A stretch of 64,000 nt of DNA from positions 94,933 through 158,932 of the forward strand of contig JAJYFF010000001.1 in assembly GCA_021785405.1 (NCBI GenBank), read 5' to 3'. The translations under genes were made by a program, and so were the position numbers. This DNA comes from Pseudomonadota bacterium. GTDB lineage: Bacteria > Pseudomonadota > Gammaproteobacteria > Steroidobacterales > Steroidobacteraceae. Positions 52,847 through 63,674 of the stretch are shown piece by piece (position 1 is the first letter of the stretch; every line of letters starts with the position of its first letter). The notes below the pieces were generated by a model that did no database searches, was not told the DNA's origin, and saw nothing but the letters and a program-made list of their open reading frames with translations.

Positions 52847-53710
52847 TCAGTTCCAGCCGCCGTCGTCGCCTCCGCCAAGGTCGGCGCTGCCGCCGTCGTC
52901 CCAGGAACCCGGGTCACTCGTGATCCCGAAGTCGTTGCCGCCCATGTCGGCGTTCGACAGGCCGGGGTCCGCGAGTGCCCCGCCGGGAGCGGCGCCCATG
53001 CCGCCGAGCTCGCCGCTCTGGCCGCCGTTGAACAGGTGCTGAGCGAGCTCTTCGCCCGCGACGACCCCGGCGCCGATGCCGAGCCCCGTGGCGAGTCCGC
53101 CGACGATTCCGGCGCCGATGCCGCCCGCGGGCGGGACGCCGCCGTACGGACCGACGCTCGGTCCATAGGTGCCCGGGCCACCGTAGGGTCCCGCATAGGG
53201 TCCCGCCGGCGGCGTTGCGCCGAACGTGCCGGCCGGCGCGGTGCCCGCGCCGTACCCGGAATACGGGGTTCGCCGCCGCAGCAGCGACAGGACGATCACG
53301 GCGATCGCGACGAGCAGCAGCACGCCGCCCCAGGGAAATCGGTGCGCGGGTGCGCGCCCGGCGCTGCGCACCGGCGTCGCACCCAGACCGAGCTGCGCCT
53401 GCAGCGCGCTCACCGATCGCGGTTGCGCGAACGGCAAGCCGGGAGCGAGCGTCGCGGCCCGCGCGAGCTCGGCCCGCGCGACCGCGAGGTGGCCTTCGCG
53501 CGCGGCGAGTTCCGCCGCGACGTAATGCACCTTGCCGCTGCGCGGATGGTCCTTCAAGACCTGATCGACCATCGCTTGCGCTCGCGTCAGATCACCCGCG
53601 CGGGCGGCTTGGTAGATCTGTTGAGAGGTCGGATCGTTCGCGGCCCAGCTCGGCGCCGCGGCGAGCGCCGCGGCCGCGAGCGTGAGCGCGGCCAAGCCAT
53701 GCTTGATCAT
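52847..53710 (-). CDS. Exported TPR-type protein with Gly-rich membrane tail
   Basis: 287 residues: a signal peptide (GLAALTLAAAALAAAPSWAA), a short helical repeat domain (QIYQAARAGDLTRAQAMVDQ, LKDHPRSGKVHYVAAELAAR), a transmembrane helix (GGVLLLVAIAVIVLSLLRRR) and a long Gly/Pro/Tyr-rich tail. The tail ends with an acidic Gly/Asp stretch. The tail also has a hydrophobic Gly zipper (GAGIVGGLATGLGIGAGVVA). Function is unknown; the fold of the first part suggests protein binding. GCGAGGACTTCG precedes the ATG. Confidence 0.75.
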   Translation of the reverse strand: MIKHGLAALTLAAAALAAAPSWAANDPTSQQIYQAARAGDLTRAQAMVDQVLKDHPRSGKVHYVAAELAAREGHLAVARAELARAATLAPGLPFAQPRSVSALQAQLGLGATPVRSAGRAPAHRFPWGGVLLLVAIAVIVLSLLRRRTPYSGYGAGTAPAGTFGATPPAGPYAGPYGGPGTYGPSVGPYGGVPPAGGIGAGIVGGLATGLGIGAGVVAGEELAQHLFNGGQSGELGGMGAAPGGALADPGLSNADMGGNDFGITSDPGSWDDGGSADLGGGDDGGWN

Positions 53711-53769
53711 CGAAGTCCTCGCCTGTGGCCACCGGTCTGCACGCTTGGATCCGGGCGCCGCGTGCAAGT

Positions 53770-55008
53770 TCAACGTGGCGAGCGCGCGATCTCCGCGAGC
53801 GCGGCGAGCAGCCGATCCACTTCCTCGCGGGTGTTGTAGAGCGAGAACCCCGTGCGCAGCAGGCCGCCACGCTCGGCGAGTCCGAGCACCTCGACCGCGC
53901 GCACCGCATAGAAGTCGCCGTCCCAGACGCACACGCCGCGCTCGTCGAGCTTCGCGGCGATCTCGCCGGCGGTGCGACCGTCGAGCGTGATCGACACCGT
54001 CGGTGCGCGGGCTCGATCGTCGAAGCCGGGGCCATAGAGGCGCACGCCCGGCAGCTCGGCGACGCGACGATGATAGTCGGCCGCGAGCGCGTGCTCGTAG
54101 GCCGCGATCCCGGTCATCGCGTCGACGATGCGTTCGCGTGCGCTCGCGCCGCGCCCGAGCGACTCGAGGTAGTCGATCGCCGCGCGCACGCCGTGGATCG
54201 CGGCGGCATTCAGGGTCCCGGTCTCGACGCGGTACGGCGGCGCCGGATTCTGCGCCGACAGCCGATCGGTCGGCAGGCGCTCGAGCGCTCCCGGACGCGA
54301 GTACAGGATGCCGACGTGGGGTCCGTAGAACTTGTACGCCGAGCACAGCAGGAAATCGGTGCCGAGCGCCTCGACGTCGATCGGGAAGTGCGGCGCGTAG
54401 TGCACCGCGTCGACCACCATCAGTGCGCCGACCGCGGCCGACAGCCGCCGCACCCGCGCGAGGTCGTTCACCGTGCCGAGGGCGTTCGAGGACGCGCCGA
54501 TCGCGACCAGCTTGGTGCGCGCGTCGATCTTCGCCGTGAGATCGTCGAGGTCCAGGCAGCCGTCCTGCCGCAGGCGCACCTCGCGCACGACCACGCCGCG
54601 CTCGCGCAGCATCAGCCACGGGCTGCGGTTCGCTTCGTGGTCGAGTTCCGTGATCACGATCGCATCGCCCGCCGCGAGCGTGCGGCCGACCGCGTGCGCG
54701 AGCGAGAAGCACAACGTCGTCATGTTCTGGCCGAAGGAGATCGTCTCCGGGCCAGCCGCGCCCAAGAACGTCGCGACCGCACTGCGCGCCTCGCGCAGGC
54801 GCCGGTCGACTTCGCGCGACGCGGCGAACGCGCCACCGGTATTGACGTTGCAGTTCGTGTACACGTCCTCGATCGCGCGGATCACCGCGAGCGGGACCTG
54901 GCTGCCGCCAGGACCGTCGAGGAACGCGATCGGCGCGCCGCCGCGCATCGCGCGCAGGGCCGGGAAATCCGCGCGGCAACGCGCGCAGTCGTCTGCGGTA
55001 TAACTCAT
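53770..55008 (-). CDS. Class-V aminotransferase, cysteine-desulfurase-like (VC1184 type)
   Basis: A 412-residue PLP enzyme. Features are FLDGPGGSQVPLAVIRAIED, SFGQNMTTLCFSLAHAVGRT, ITELDHEANRSPWLMLRERG, and the PLP lysine in LCSAYKFYGPHVGILYSRPG. The C-terminal loop that carries the catalytic Cys in IscS/SufS instead reads GVCVWDGDFYAVRAVEVLGL, matching the VC1184 subfamily. True desulfurase activity is therefore unlikely. The start is the ATG at 55008; a longer frame would run into the upstream gene. It lies 13 bp after the secreted barrel-type gene, probably in one operon. Confidence 0.87.
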   Translation of the reverse strand: MSYTADDCARCRADFPALRAMRGGAPIAFLDGPGGSQVPLAVIRAIEDVYTNCNVNTGGAFAASREVDRRLREARSAVATFLGAAGPETISFGQNMTTLCFSLAHAVGRTLAAGDAIVITELDHEANRSPWLMLRERGVVVREVRLRQDGCLDLDDLTAKIDARTKLVAIGASSNALGTVNDLARVRRLSAAVGALMVVDAVHYAPHFPIDVEALGTDFLLCSAYKFYGPHVGILYSRPGALERLPTDRLSAQNPAPPYRVETGTLNAAAIHGVRAAIDYLESLGRGASARERIVDAMTGIAAYEHALAADYHRRVAELPGVRLYGPGFDDRARAPTVSITLDGRTAGEIAAKLDERGVCVWDGDFYAVRAVEVLGLAERGGLLRTGFSLYNTREEVDRLLAALAEIARSPR

Positions 55009-55021
55009 CGGGAACGCTCGC

Positions 55022-55456
55022 TTACAACAGGTGGTAGATGAAGTCGTAGCTCGTCGACTTCGCGTCGCGCGCATGCAGGGTCATCGAACCCCGCGCGCCG
55101 GCGTACGCGCCGGTGCCGCCGGTCACGGTCAGGGTCGAGTCGCGGTCGTCGCGGAACGGTCCTTCGACCGTGATCTGCCCGTCGTGGAGCAGCAGCGTCC
55201 AGAAGCACTCCCAGCTCTTGCCCTTCACGACGCGGATGCAGAAGCCCTGGTCGCTGCCGACCTGGACCTTGTTGGCCGCATCGAACACCGGGTTCGCGAA
55301 CGTCAGCAGGTCGCCGCGCGAATCCCCTTTCGCACCGAGGTCGAGCACGCGGTCGGTGCGCGCGCGCTCGACGAGATGCAGGGTGCGTGCGGCGAACGCC
55401 GGTGGCGCGAGCAGGATCGCGGCGAGCGCCGCAATGGCGAATGGTCGGTCAAGCAT
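55022..55456 (-). CDS. Secreted allene-oxide-cyclase-like beta-barrel protein
   Basis: A 144-residue exported protein with a signal peptide (FAIAALAAILLAPPAFA). The mature part looks like the dirigent/allene oxide cyclase barrel: GDLLTFANPVFDAANKVQVG, QGFCIRVVKGKSWECFWTLL, GQITVEGPF and VTGGTGAYAGARGSMTLHAR, a motif common in such proteins. Catalysis is not implied for bacterial members. It overlaps the aruI stop region by 8 bp on the same strand. Confidence 0.78.
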   Translation of the reverse strand: MLDRPFAIAALAAILLAPPAFAARTLHLVERARTDRVLDLGAKGDSRGDLLTFANPVFDAANKVQVGSDQGFCIRVVKGKSWECFWTLLLHDGQITVEGPFRDDRDSTLTVTGGTGAYAGARGSMTLHARDAKSTSYDFIYHLL

Positions 55457-57044
55457 TCTTCGGTCCCTCCGTGATCTCGATCAGGGTCGGTCCACCCGCG
55501 GCGAGCGCCTCGCGCACCGCCGCGGTGAGCCCCTCGTCGCCGCGAATCCGCACCGCGCGCACCCCGCAGGCGCGCGCGAGCGCCTGGAAATCCGGATTGC
55601 GCGCGATCACGCCGAGCGGCGGGATGCCCGCGGCCGTCATGTCGTCGCGAATCTGGCCGAGCGCCGCGTTGTTCCACACGACGATCGGCAGCGCGAGAGC
55701 GTTCTCCGCCGCGGTCATCAACTCGCCGAGCGTGAACTGCAGGCCGAAATCCCCGGCGAGCGCGAGCACCGCGCGCGAGGGCAGCGCGATCTTCGCGCCG
55801 AGCGCGGCCGGCAGCGCGAACCCCAGCGTTCCGTAGCCGGACGGATGGAACCAGCAGCCGGGCCGGTCGACCGGGAAGGCGTAGTTGCCGTGATAGGCGA
55901 TCTGGGTCATGTCGCTGAACACGACGCCGTCGGCGGGCAGGCCCGCGCGGATCGCGGCGAGCACCGTCGAATGGTTGCGCGCCGCCGGGTTCCAGGACGC
56001 GTCGATCCGGGCGCGCACGGCCGCGGCGCCGCCGATCCGATTGCGCCAGCCGCTGCGCGGTTCGAGCCCGGGCAGCAACGCCTCGAGCGCGCGCCGCGCA
56101 TCGCCCAGGATCGGTACCGCGGCGCCGTAGTGATCGGCGAGCTTCGTCGGGTCGACGTCGATGCGGATCATCCGGGCGCCGAGCGCGAGCCGGGTCGACC
56201 AGTAGAGGTCGGTCTCCGCGATTTCCGTCCCGACCGCGAGCACGACGTCGGCGGCCGCCGCGAGTTCCTGCGTCTCGCGATACGGGAGCGACGCCCCGAG
56301 GTGCGCTTCATGGCGGTCCGGCAGGACGCCCTTGCCGGCGGCCGTCGTGACCAGCAGCGCGTCGAGGCGCTCCGCGACGAGGCGCAATTCGGCGGCCGCA
56401 TGCGCCGCGCCGCCGCCGGCGATGATCAGAGGCCGCTCCGCGCCGTTCAGGAGCCGCGTCGCCTCCTCGAGCGCCGCCGGTTCGCCCGCGCCGGGCGCGG
56501 GTGGCGTCGGAAACCGCTCCGGCACGAGATCGGTGTTCTCGCCGAGCAGGTCGAGCGGCACCTCGAGGTACGCGGGGCGGGGCCGGCCGGTCCGCAGCGA
56601 GGCGAGACACGTGCGCAGGTGGTCGCGCACGTCCTCGGCGGATCGGGCCGAGCGGGCGACGCCGAAGACGCGGTCGGCGAGCGCGTGCTGGTCGCGCAAT
56701 TCGTGCAGGACGCCCCAGGCCTTGCCGAGCGTCGCCCGCGGTGGCGTGCTCGCCACGACCAGCATCGGAACCGAATCGGAGTACGCTTGCCCGGCCGCGG
56801 TGAGCACGTTGGTGAGTCCGGGCCCGGAGATCACGAAGGCGGCCGCCGGGCGGCCGCTCGCGCGGGCGTAGCCGTCGGCCGCGAACCCGGCGCCTTGCTC
56901 GTGGCGCACCAGCACGTGCCGCATCTTCGAGTGCGCGAGCCCGCGATAGAGCTCCAGGGTGTGAACGCCGGGAATTCCGAACGCGGTGTCGATATCATTG
57001 ACCGCCAAGGTTTCGACGAGATACCGCCCGACAGTGATCGACAT
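55449..57044 (-). CDS. aruI: TPP-dependent 5-guanidino-2-oxopentanoate decarboxylase (AruI-like)
   Basis: A 531-residue acetolactate-synthase-fold enzyme. The start VGRYLVETLAVNDIDTAFGI and the catalytic-Glu segment LVRHEQGAGFAADGYARASG define the pyrimidine domain. ALAGDFGLQFTLGELMTAAE followed by VVWNNAALGQI is the TPP/Mg motif. The central domain is intact. By pattern it matches AruI, the 2-ketoarginine decarboxylase of the arginine transaminase pathway, and the facing gene is an AruH-type transaminase. No acetolactate regulatory subunit is nearby. The product would be 4-guanidinobutanal and CO2. Confidence 0.82.
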   Translation of the reverse strand: MSITVGRYLVETLAVNDIDTAFGIPGVHTLELYRGLAHSKMRHVLVRHEQGAGFAADGYARASGRPAAAFVISGPGLTNVLTAAGQAYSDSVPMLVVASTPPRATLGKAWGVLHELRDQHALADRVFGVARSARSAEDVRDHLRTCLASLRTGRPRPAYLEVPLDLLGENTDLVPERFPTPPAPGAGEPAALEEATRLLNGAERPLIIAGGGAAHAAAELRLVAERLDALLVTTAAGKGVLPDRHEAHLGASLPYRETQELAAAADVVLAVGTEIAETDLYWSTRLALGARMIRIDVDPTKLADHYGAAVPILGDARRALEALLPGLEPRSGWRNRIGGAAAVRARIDASWNPAARNHSTVLAAIRAGLPADGVVFSDMTQIAYHGNYAFPVDRPGCWFHPSGYGTLGFALPAALGAKIALPSRAVLALAGDFGLQFTLGELMTAAENALALPIVVWNNAALGQIRDDMTAAGIPPLGVIARNPDFQALARACGVRAVRIRGDEGLTAAVREALAAGGPTLIEITEGPKNA

Positions 57045-57143
57045 CGGTGAGCCCTTAACCTTGAGTACGCGCGGAAGTGCGCGTTACGAGGCCGGAAGTA
57101 TGCAAGTCGGTCATGCGCTAGGCAAGACGAGAGGATCGAGACG

Positions 57144-58331
57144 ATGAAGTTTTCCACACTGGTCGAACGCATCGCCGGCGACGGCGCCGACGCCTGGATC
57201 ACGCACTACGAGGCGCGCGCGGCGCGCGAGCGCGGCGAGGACGTGATCCTGTTGAGCGCCGGGGACCCGGATCTCGATACGCCCGACGCGGTGCGCGAAT
57301 GCGCGATCGAGCGCATTCGCGCCGGCGACACGCACTACACCCCGACCACCGGACGGCAGCACTTGCGCGAGGCGATCGCTGCGCTGCACGCGACGCGAAC
57401 CGGCCAGCGGGTGAGCGCCGACCAGGTCGTCGTGCTCGCGGGCGCGCAGAACGGGCTGTTCGCGACGTCGCTGTGCCTCGCGGGTCCGGGGGACGAGGTG
57501 ATCTCGTTCGATCCGATGTACACGACCTATCCGGCGACGATCGAAGTCTCCGGTGCCCGGCTGGTGCGCGTACCGGCGCCCGCGCGCAAGGGATTCCGGA
57601 TCGACCTGGATGCGCTCGAGCGGGCGATCACGCCGAAGACCCGTGCGATCTTCCTCGCCACGCCGAGCAATCCCACCGGCGTGATCACGAACGAAGCGGA
57701 ACTCGCGGTGATCGGCGATCTCGCCGAGCGGCATTCGCTGTGGGTCGTCGCCGACGAGGTGTACGCCGGCATCGCGCCCGGCGGCCGCGTGCCGGGTCTC
57801 GCGACACGCTTGCCGGACCAGGTGGTCACGATCTGCAGCCTGTCGAAGACGCACGCGATGCCGGGGTGGCGCGCCGGCTGGGTCGTCGGCCCGCGCGCGT
57901 TCGCGGCCCACGTCGAGTCGCTGGTGATGTGCATGCTGTTCGGCTTGCCGGGCTTCGTGCAGGAGGCGGCCGCGACCGCGATCGCGATCGCCGCGGAGGC
58001 CGAGGCGCGCACCCGCGCATACTGCACCGCCCGTCGGGACCTGCTGGCTGGCGAGTTGCGCGGGGCGAAGAACCTCGCGTGCGCGGTCCCGGAGACCGGG
58101 ATGTTCATGCTGCTCGACGTGCGGGCGACCGGACTCACGGGCTACCAATTCATGCGCGGTCTGTACGAGGCCGAACGCGTCGCGGTGCTCGACGGCGGCG
58201 CGTTCGGCCAGGAGACGGCCGGGTTCGTGCGCGTCTTCTATGCGACCGACGAGCCGGTGCTGCGCGAGGCGAGCGCGCGCATTCGGCGGTTCGCGAACTC
58301 GCTGGCCGGCGTCAAGAGCCGCGCAGGATGA
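57144..58331 (+). CDS. aruH: Class I/II aminotransferase, arginine--pyruvate transaminase (AruH-like)
   Basis: A 395-residue PLP aminotransferase. It starts FSTLVERIAGDGADAWITHY, close to the AruH N-terminus. VVVLAGAQNGLFATSLCLAG forms the cofactor phosphate area and LATPSNPTGVITNEAEL the Asn region. The PLP lysine is in TICSLSKTHAMPGWRAGWVV, and the C-terminal Arg in TAGFVRVFYATDE. It would convert L-arginine and pyruvate to 2-ketoarginine and alanine. It is divergent from aruI (99 bp). GACGAGAGGATCGAGACG precedes the ATG. The stop overlaps the quinone-reductase gene (ATGA). Confidence 0.83.
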   Translation: MKFSTLVERIAGDGADAWITHYEARAARERGEDVILLSAGDPDLDTPDAVRECAIERIRAGDTHYTPTTGRQHLREAIAALHATRTGQRVSADQVVVLAGAQNGLFATSLCLAGPGDEVISFDPMYTTYPATIEVSGARLVRVPAPARKGFRIDLDALERAITPKTRAIFLATPSNPTGVITNEAELAVIGDLAERHSLWVVADEVYAGIAPGGRVPGLATRLPDQVVTICSLSKTHAMPGWRAGWVVGPRAFAAHVESLVMCMLFGLPGFVQEAAATAIAIAAEAEARTRAYCTARRDLLAGELRGAKNLACAVPETGMFMLLDVRATGLTGYQFMRGLYEAERVAVLDGGAFGQETAGFVRVFYATDEPVLREASARIRRFANSLAGVKSRAG

Positions 58332-59329
58332 GCGCGGTGGGGGAGGGAACCGTGGATCGCGGGATCGTCGTGCGGGCTCCCGGCGGCCCCGAGGCGCTCG
58401 AGTGGACCGTGCTCGACACCGGCGCGCCGGGGCCGGGCGAGGTGCGGGTCGCGCAGCGCGCGATCGGCGTGAATTTCCTCGACACCTATTATCGCAGCGG
58501 TCTGTACGCGTGGCCCACGACGCCGCTGATTCCGGGCAGCGAAGCGGCCGGCGTCGTCGAGCAGGTCGGCCCCGGGGTCGCGGAGTTCGTCGCCGGCGAC
58601 CGCGTCGCGTACACGATGCCGCTCGGCGCGTACCGCGAGCGGCGCGTCGTGCCGGCCGACCGTCTGGTGAAGCTCCCGGACGGCGTGTCGTTCGAGACGG
58701 CCGCGAGCCTGATGCTGAAGGGACTGACCGCGCAATTCCTGGTCACGTCCTGCTTCCCCGTGCGGGCCGGCCAACGCGCGCTGGTGCACGCGGCCGCCGG
58801 CGGCGTCGGCCTGCTGCTCGGCCAATGGCTCGCGGCGCTCGGCGCGACCGCGATCGGCACGGTCGGCTCCGACGAGAAGGTCGCGGTCGCGCTCGAGAAC
58901 GGCTACGCGCACGTGATCAACTACCGTAGCGCCGATTTCGCCGAGCGCGTCGCGGCGCTCACCGGCGGCGAGCGCTGCGACGTGGTCTACGACTCGGTCG
59001 GCCGGGACACCTGGCGCGGCTCGCTGCGGTGTCTGAAGCGGCGCGGTACGTTCGTGAATTTCGGCCAATCCTCGGGGATGATCGAGGATTTCCGGCTCGC
59101 GGATCTCGCGGCCGGCGGCTCCTTGTTCGCGACCCGCCCGGTGCTGTTCGATTACATCGCCGCTCGCGAGGAGTTGCTCGCGCGCTCGGCCGACCTGTTC
59201 GCGCGCGTTGCGGCCGGCGAGCTGCGATCGACCATCGGCCAGCGGATCGCGCTCGCCGACGCCCGCGAGGCGCACGCGGCGCTCGCCGCGCGGCGCACCA
59301 TCGGCGCGACGGTGCTGTTGCCGGCCTGA
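58328..59329 (+). CDS. NADPH:quinone oxidoreductase (zinc-free medium-chain type)
   Basis: A 333-residue MDR-family enzyme. Motifs are IGVNFLDTYYRSGLYAWPTT, PLIPGSEAAGVVEQVGPGVA and the quinone-reductase signature ALVHAAAGGVGLLLGQWLAA for NADPH. The zinc-binding Cys/His set of alcohol dehydrogenases is absent, as expected for QOR. It reduces quinones or reactive carbonyls. It overlaps aruH by 4 bp, so it is expressed with it; a link to aldehyde clean-up after AruI is possible but unproven. Confidence 0.9.
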   Translation: MSAVGEGTVDRGIVVRAPGGPEALEWTVLDTGAPGPGEVRVAQRAIGVNFLDTYYRSGLYAWPTTPLIPGSEAAGVVEQVGPGVAEFVAGDRVAYTMPLGAYRERRVVPADRLVKLPDGVSFETAASLMLKGLTAQFLVTSCFPVRAGQRALVHAAAGGVGLLLGQWLAALGATAIGTVGSDEKVAVALENGYAHVINYRSADFAERVAALTGGERCDVVYDSVGRDTWRGSLRCLKRRGTFVNFGQSSGMIEDFRLADLAAGGSLFATRPVLFDYIAAREELLARSADLFARVAAGELRSTIGQRIALADAREAHAALAARRTIGATVLLPA

Positions 59330-59363
59330 GCGGCGCGGGCGGTTCGCCGTGCGCGTGCGGCGT

Positions 59364-59843
59364 TCAGCCGAGCGGCAACGCGGTCGACTCCTTGATCACG
59401 GTGACCGCGACCGAGGAGTTCACCGACTGCACGAACGGAATTCGCGAGAGATAGTCGAGGTAGAACGCCTCGAAGGACTTGATGTTCTTCGTGACGATCT
59501 TCAACAGGAAATCCCACTCCCCGGTCAGCGTGTAGCACTCGAGGACCTCGCTGCGATCGCGGATCGCTTCCTCGAATTTCGCGATCGCGTCACGCCCGGT
59601 GGTCGCGAGCTTCACGTGTGCGAGGATCGTGACGTCGAGCCCGAGCGCCGCCCGATCGAGCAGCGCGACCCGCCCCTTGATCACGCGCTGTTGTTCGAGC
59701 TGCTGGATGCGCCGCCAGCAGGTCGTCGTCGACTGATGCACGCGCGCGGCGACCTCGGCGACCGACAGCGCGCCTTCGTGCTGCAGGATCTTCAGGATCT
59801 TGAGATCCAAGGCGTCGAGACTGGTATGGCGATTATTTTCCAT
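59364..59843 (-). CDS. bkdR: Lrp/AsnC-family regulator, probable BkdR
   Basis: A 159-residue regulator. The N-terminal helix-turn-helix (LKILKILQHEGALSVAEVAA; HQSTTTCWRRIQQLEQQRVI) and C-terminal RAM/ligand domain (TGEWDFLLKIVTKNIKSFEA; VQSVNSSVAVTVIKESTALP) are complete. It is transcribed away from bkdA1, the arrangement of bkdR in Pseudomonas, where an Lrp-type protein activates the bkd operon in response to branched-chain amino acids. The start at 59843 is chosen because upstream residues (to 59918) are AT-rich promoter DNA. Confidence 0.88.
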   Translation of the reverse strand: MENNRHTSLDALDLKILKILQHEGALSVAEVAARVHQSTTTCWRRIQQLEQQRVIKGRVALLDRAALGLDVTILAHVKLATTGRDAIAKFEEAIRDRSEVLECYTLTGEWDFLLKIVTKNIKSFEAFYLDYLSRIPFVQSVNSSVAVTVIKESTALPLG

Positions 59844-62194
<2,351 letters not shown>

Positions 62195-62203
62195 GACTTC
62201 CTG

Positions 62204-62209
62204 TGTCAA
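62204..62209 (-). promoter_or_regulatory. TTGACA -35 box in the IS right end, for the circle-junction promoter
   Basis: On the minus strand TTGACA lies 8 bp inside the right end. When the element circularises, 18 bp separate it from TACCTC in the left end (63669-63664). In IS110 elements the junction of the circle makes a promoter for the bridge RNA. The -35 is perfect but the -10 is poor (TA only), so this is a candidate. Confidence 0.4.
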
Positions 62210-62217
62210 GCCCTGGA

Positions 62218-63429
62218 TCAATCGGCGGCCAAGAAAGGTTTTGCGCCGCGGTGGGCATGGGGCGTGTAGGTGACTCGATCGGTCCATATTTTCCACAGCA
62301 CTCGCACCCAAGCGCGTGCGAGGACGCGGACGGCGTGAGGATGGTCGCATCCTCGGGCGCGAGCCTTGGCGTAGATTGCGTTGGCCCAAGGCGAGGCACG
62401 GCGCGAATTGTCGGCCCAGGTGGTGATGGCGCGGCGCAAGCGATGATTGCAAGCCCATCGGAAAGTCACGGCTTTGGTCTTGCCGCTTTGGTAGGTGACC
62501 GGTGCGACGCCGGCTTCGGCGGCGAGTTGGTCATCGGTGGCGAAGCGATCTCGGACGTCGCCGAGTTCGGCGAGGATCTGTGCGGCGTTGAGGCGGCCCG
62601 TGCGGGGCAGGGACATCACGAGGGTGCCGTCGGCGAGTTGGGCGACCTCGTGCTCGATCCTGGCGCTAAGGCGGGCGATCTCGCCTACCAGTGGTGTCAG
62701 GATGCGCGTCAGGGTCTTGGCGAGCTCTCCCTTGGCTTCTTCCTCGGCGGCGCCGACGCGACCCTTGGGGGCCTCGTGCAGGCGCTGCAGCAGTTCGCTC
62801 ACGGGGCGGCGTCCGCAGTAGTGCTCACTGGCGAGGAAGCTGGCCAGGCGCTTCTCGCCGAGTCGCGCGGCGCTGTGTGGTGTGGGGTAGCGCTCGACGA
62901 AAGCCAGAGCGATCGGGGAGTCGATCTCGGCGAAGAGGGCGACGGCGCCGGGCCAGAAGCTCTCGAGCAAGGCGCGCAGCTGGTTGGCCAGCCCAATGCG
63001 CTCAGCGACGAGGTCATCGCGGGTGCGCACCATTGCGCGCAGCGCCTGGATGGCATCGCTGCTGGGGGACAACCGACGGAAGCGATGACCATCGGTGCGC
63101 AGCACATCGGCAAGCAAGTAGGCATCGCCGGGATCGTGCTTGCCACCGGCGGCTCGGTAGCGCGGCCGACACGCCTTGACGACGTTGGGATGGATCGGGA
63201 CGACCGGGTTACCGGCCTGCATCAATGTATCGACGAGCAGGCCCGAAGGACGCTCGATGGCGATGGGCAGCGACTCGGCCGGGCTGACTCGGCTGAGCTG
63301 CTGGCACATCGAACGCAGTCCCTCATCGTCGTGCGCCACCTGCAGCGCCAGGACAATCTTGCCCGCCTCATCTACGACGCAGATGGCGTGCTGCGATCCG
63401 CCCCAATCGATACCTGCGAAATAGTTCAT
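62218..63429 (-). CDS. IS110-family DEDD recombinase (transposase)
   Basis: A 403-residue recombinase. The N-terminal RuvC-like domain shows FAGIDWGGSQHAICVVDEAG (Asp), PIAIERPSG (Glu) and the pair in GGKHDPGDAYLLADVLRTDG (Asp, Asp). The C-terminal Tnp domain has MSLPRTGRLNAAQILAELGD and AAEAGVAPVTYQSGKTKAVT, where the Ser before Gly is the probable nucleophile. All four acidic residues and the Ser are present, so it looks active. I use the ATG at 63429, preceded by TTGGAGGTCGCC; an upstream in-frame ATG at 63441 lacks such a site. Confidence 0.93.
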   Translation of the reverse strand: MNYFAGIDWGGSQHAICVVDEAGKIVLALQVAHDDEGLRSMCQQLSRVSPAESLPIAIERPSGLLVDTLMQAGNPVVPIHPNVVKACRPRYRAAGGKHDPGDAYLLADVLRTDGHRFRRLSPSSDAIQALRAMVRTRDDLVAERIGLANQLRALLESFWPGAVALFAEIDSPIALAFVERYPTPHSAARLGEKRLASFLASEHYCGRRPVSELLQRLHEAPKGRVGAAEEEAKGELAKTLTRILTPLVGEIARLSARIEHEVAQLADGTLVMSLPRTGRLNAAQILAELGDVRDRFATDDQLAAEAGVAPVTYQSGKTKAVTFRWACNHRLRRAITTWADNSRRASPWANAIYAKARARGCDHPHAVRVLARAWVRVLWKIWTDRVTYTPHAHRGAKPFLAAD

Positions 63430-63455
63430 GGCGACCTCCAATGGGACACAATGGC

Positions 63456-63672
63456 CGTGTCGGGAGGTCTTGCGGGTTGCTCACTGACCGGCGCTCTGGG
63501 CGGTATACCCTTGGCGCAACTTCCTGTAGCCCGTCGAGACCTCCCGGCACCTGCCGTGCTGCGGGTCTCATGCGGGCTATCGAGTAGCGAGCGCCCCGGG
63601 CAGTCACGGCAGGTGCACGGAAGAGAGAGACCTACACCTCTCGATCAGACCTCTCAAGTCAGAGAGGTACAC
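63456..63672 (-). ncRNA. Predicted IS110 bridge RNA (target-binding and donor-binding loops)
   Basis: Read on the minus strand from the left end: a 7-bp hairpin (63668-63649); a target loop closed by a perfect 12-bp stem, GCACCTGCCGTG (63616-63605) with CACGGCAGGTGC (63558-63547); and directly next to it a donor loop closed by a perfect 10-bp stem (63546-63537 with 63470-63461). Guides: in the target loop CTCGCT (63591-63586) equals the flank at 63683-63678, and AGCCCGCATGAG (63578-63567) is complementary to the other flank. In the donor loop ACAGGAAGT (63527-63519) equals the right end, and CAGTGAG (63486-63480) is complementary to the left end. Exact RNA ends are not known. Confidence 0.85.
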
Positions 63673-63674
63673 CA

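Noticed and set aside
55113..57050. A 645-residue plus-strand frame opposite aruI
   Set aside because: No motif, biased composition, and complete overlap with a well-supported TPP enzyme gene.
63547..63616. The 12-bp inverted repeat as the terminal inverted repeats of a smaller nested element
   Set aside because: Its arms enclose only 46 bp and the loop carries guide sequences for the IS110 flanks. It is the closing stem of the target-binding loop.
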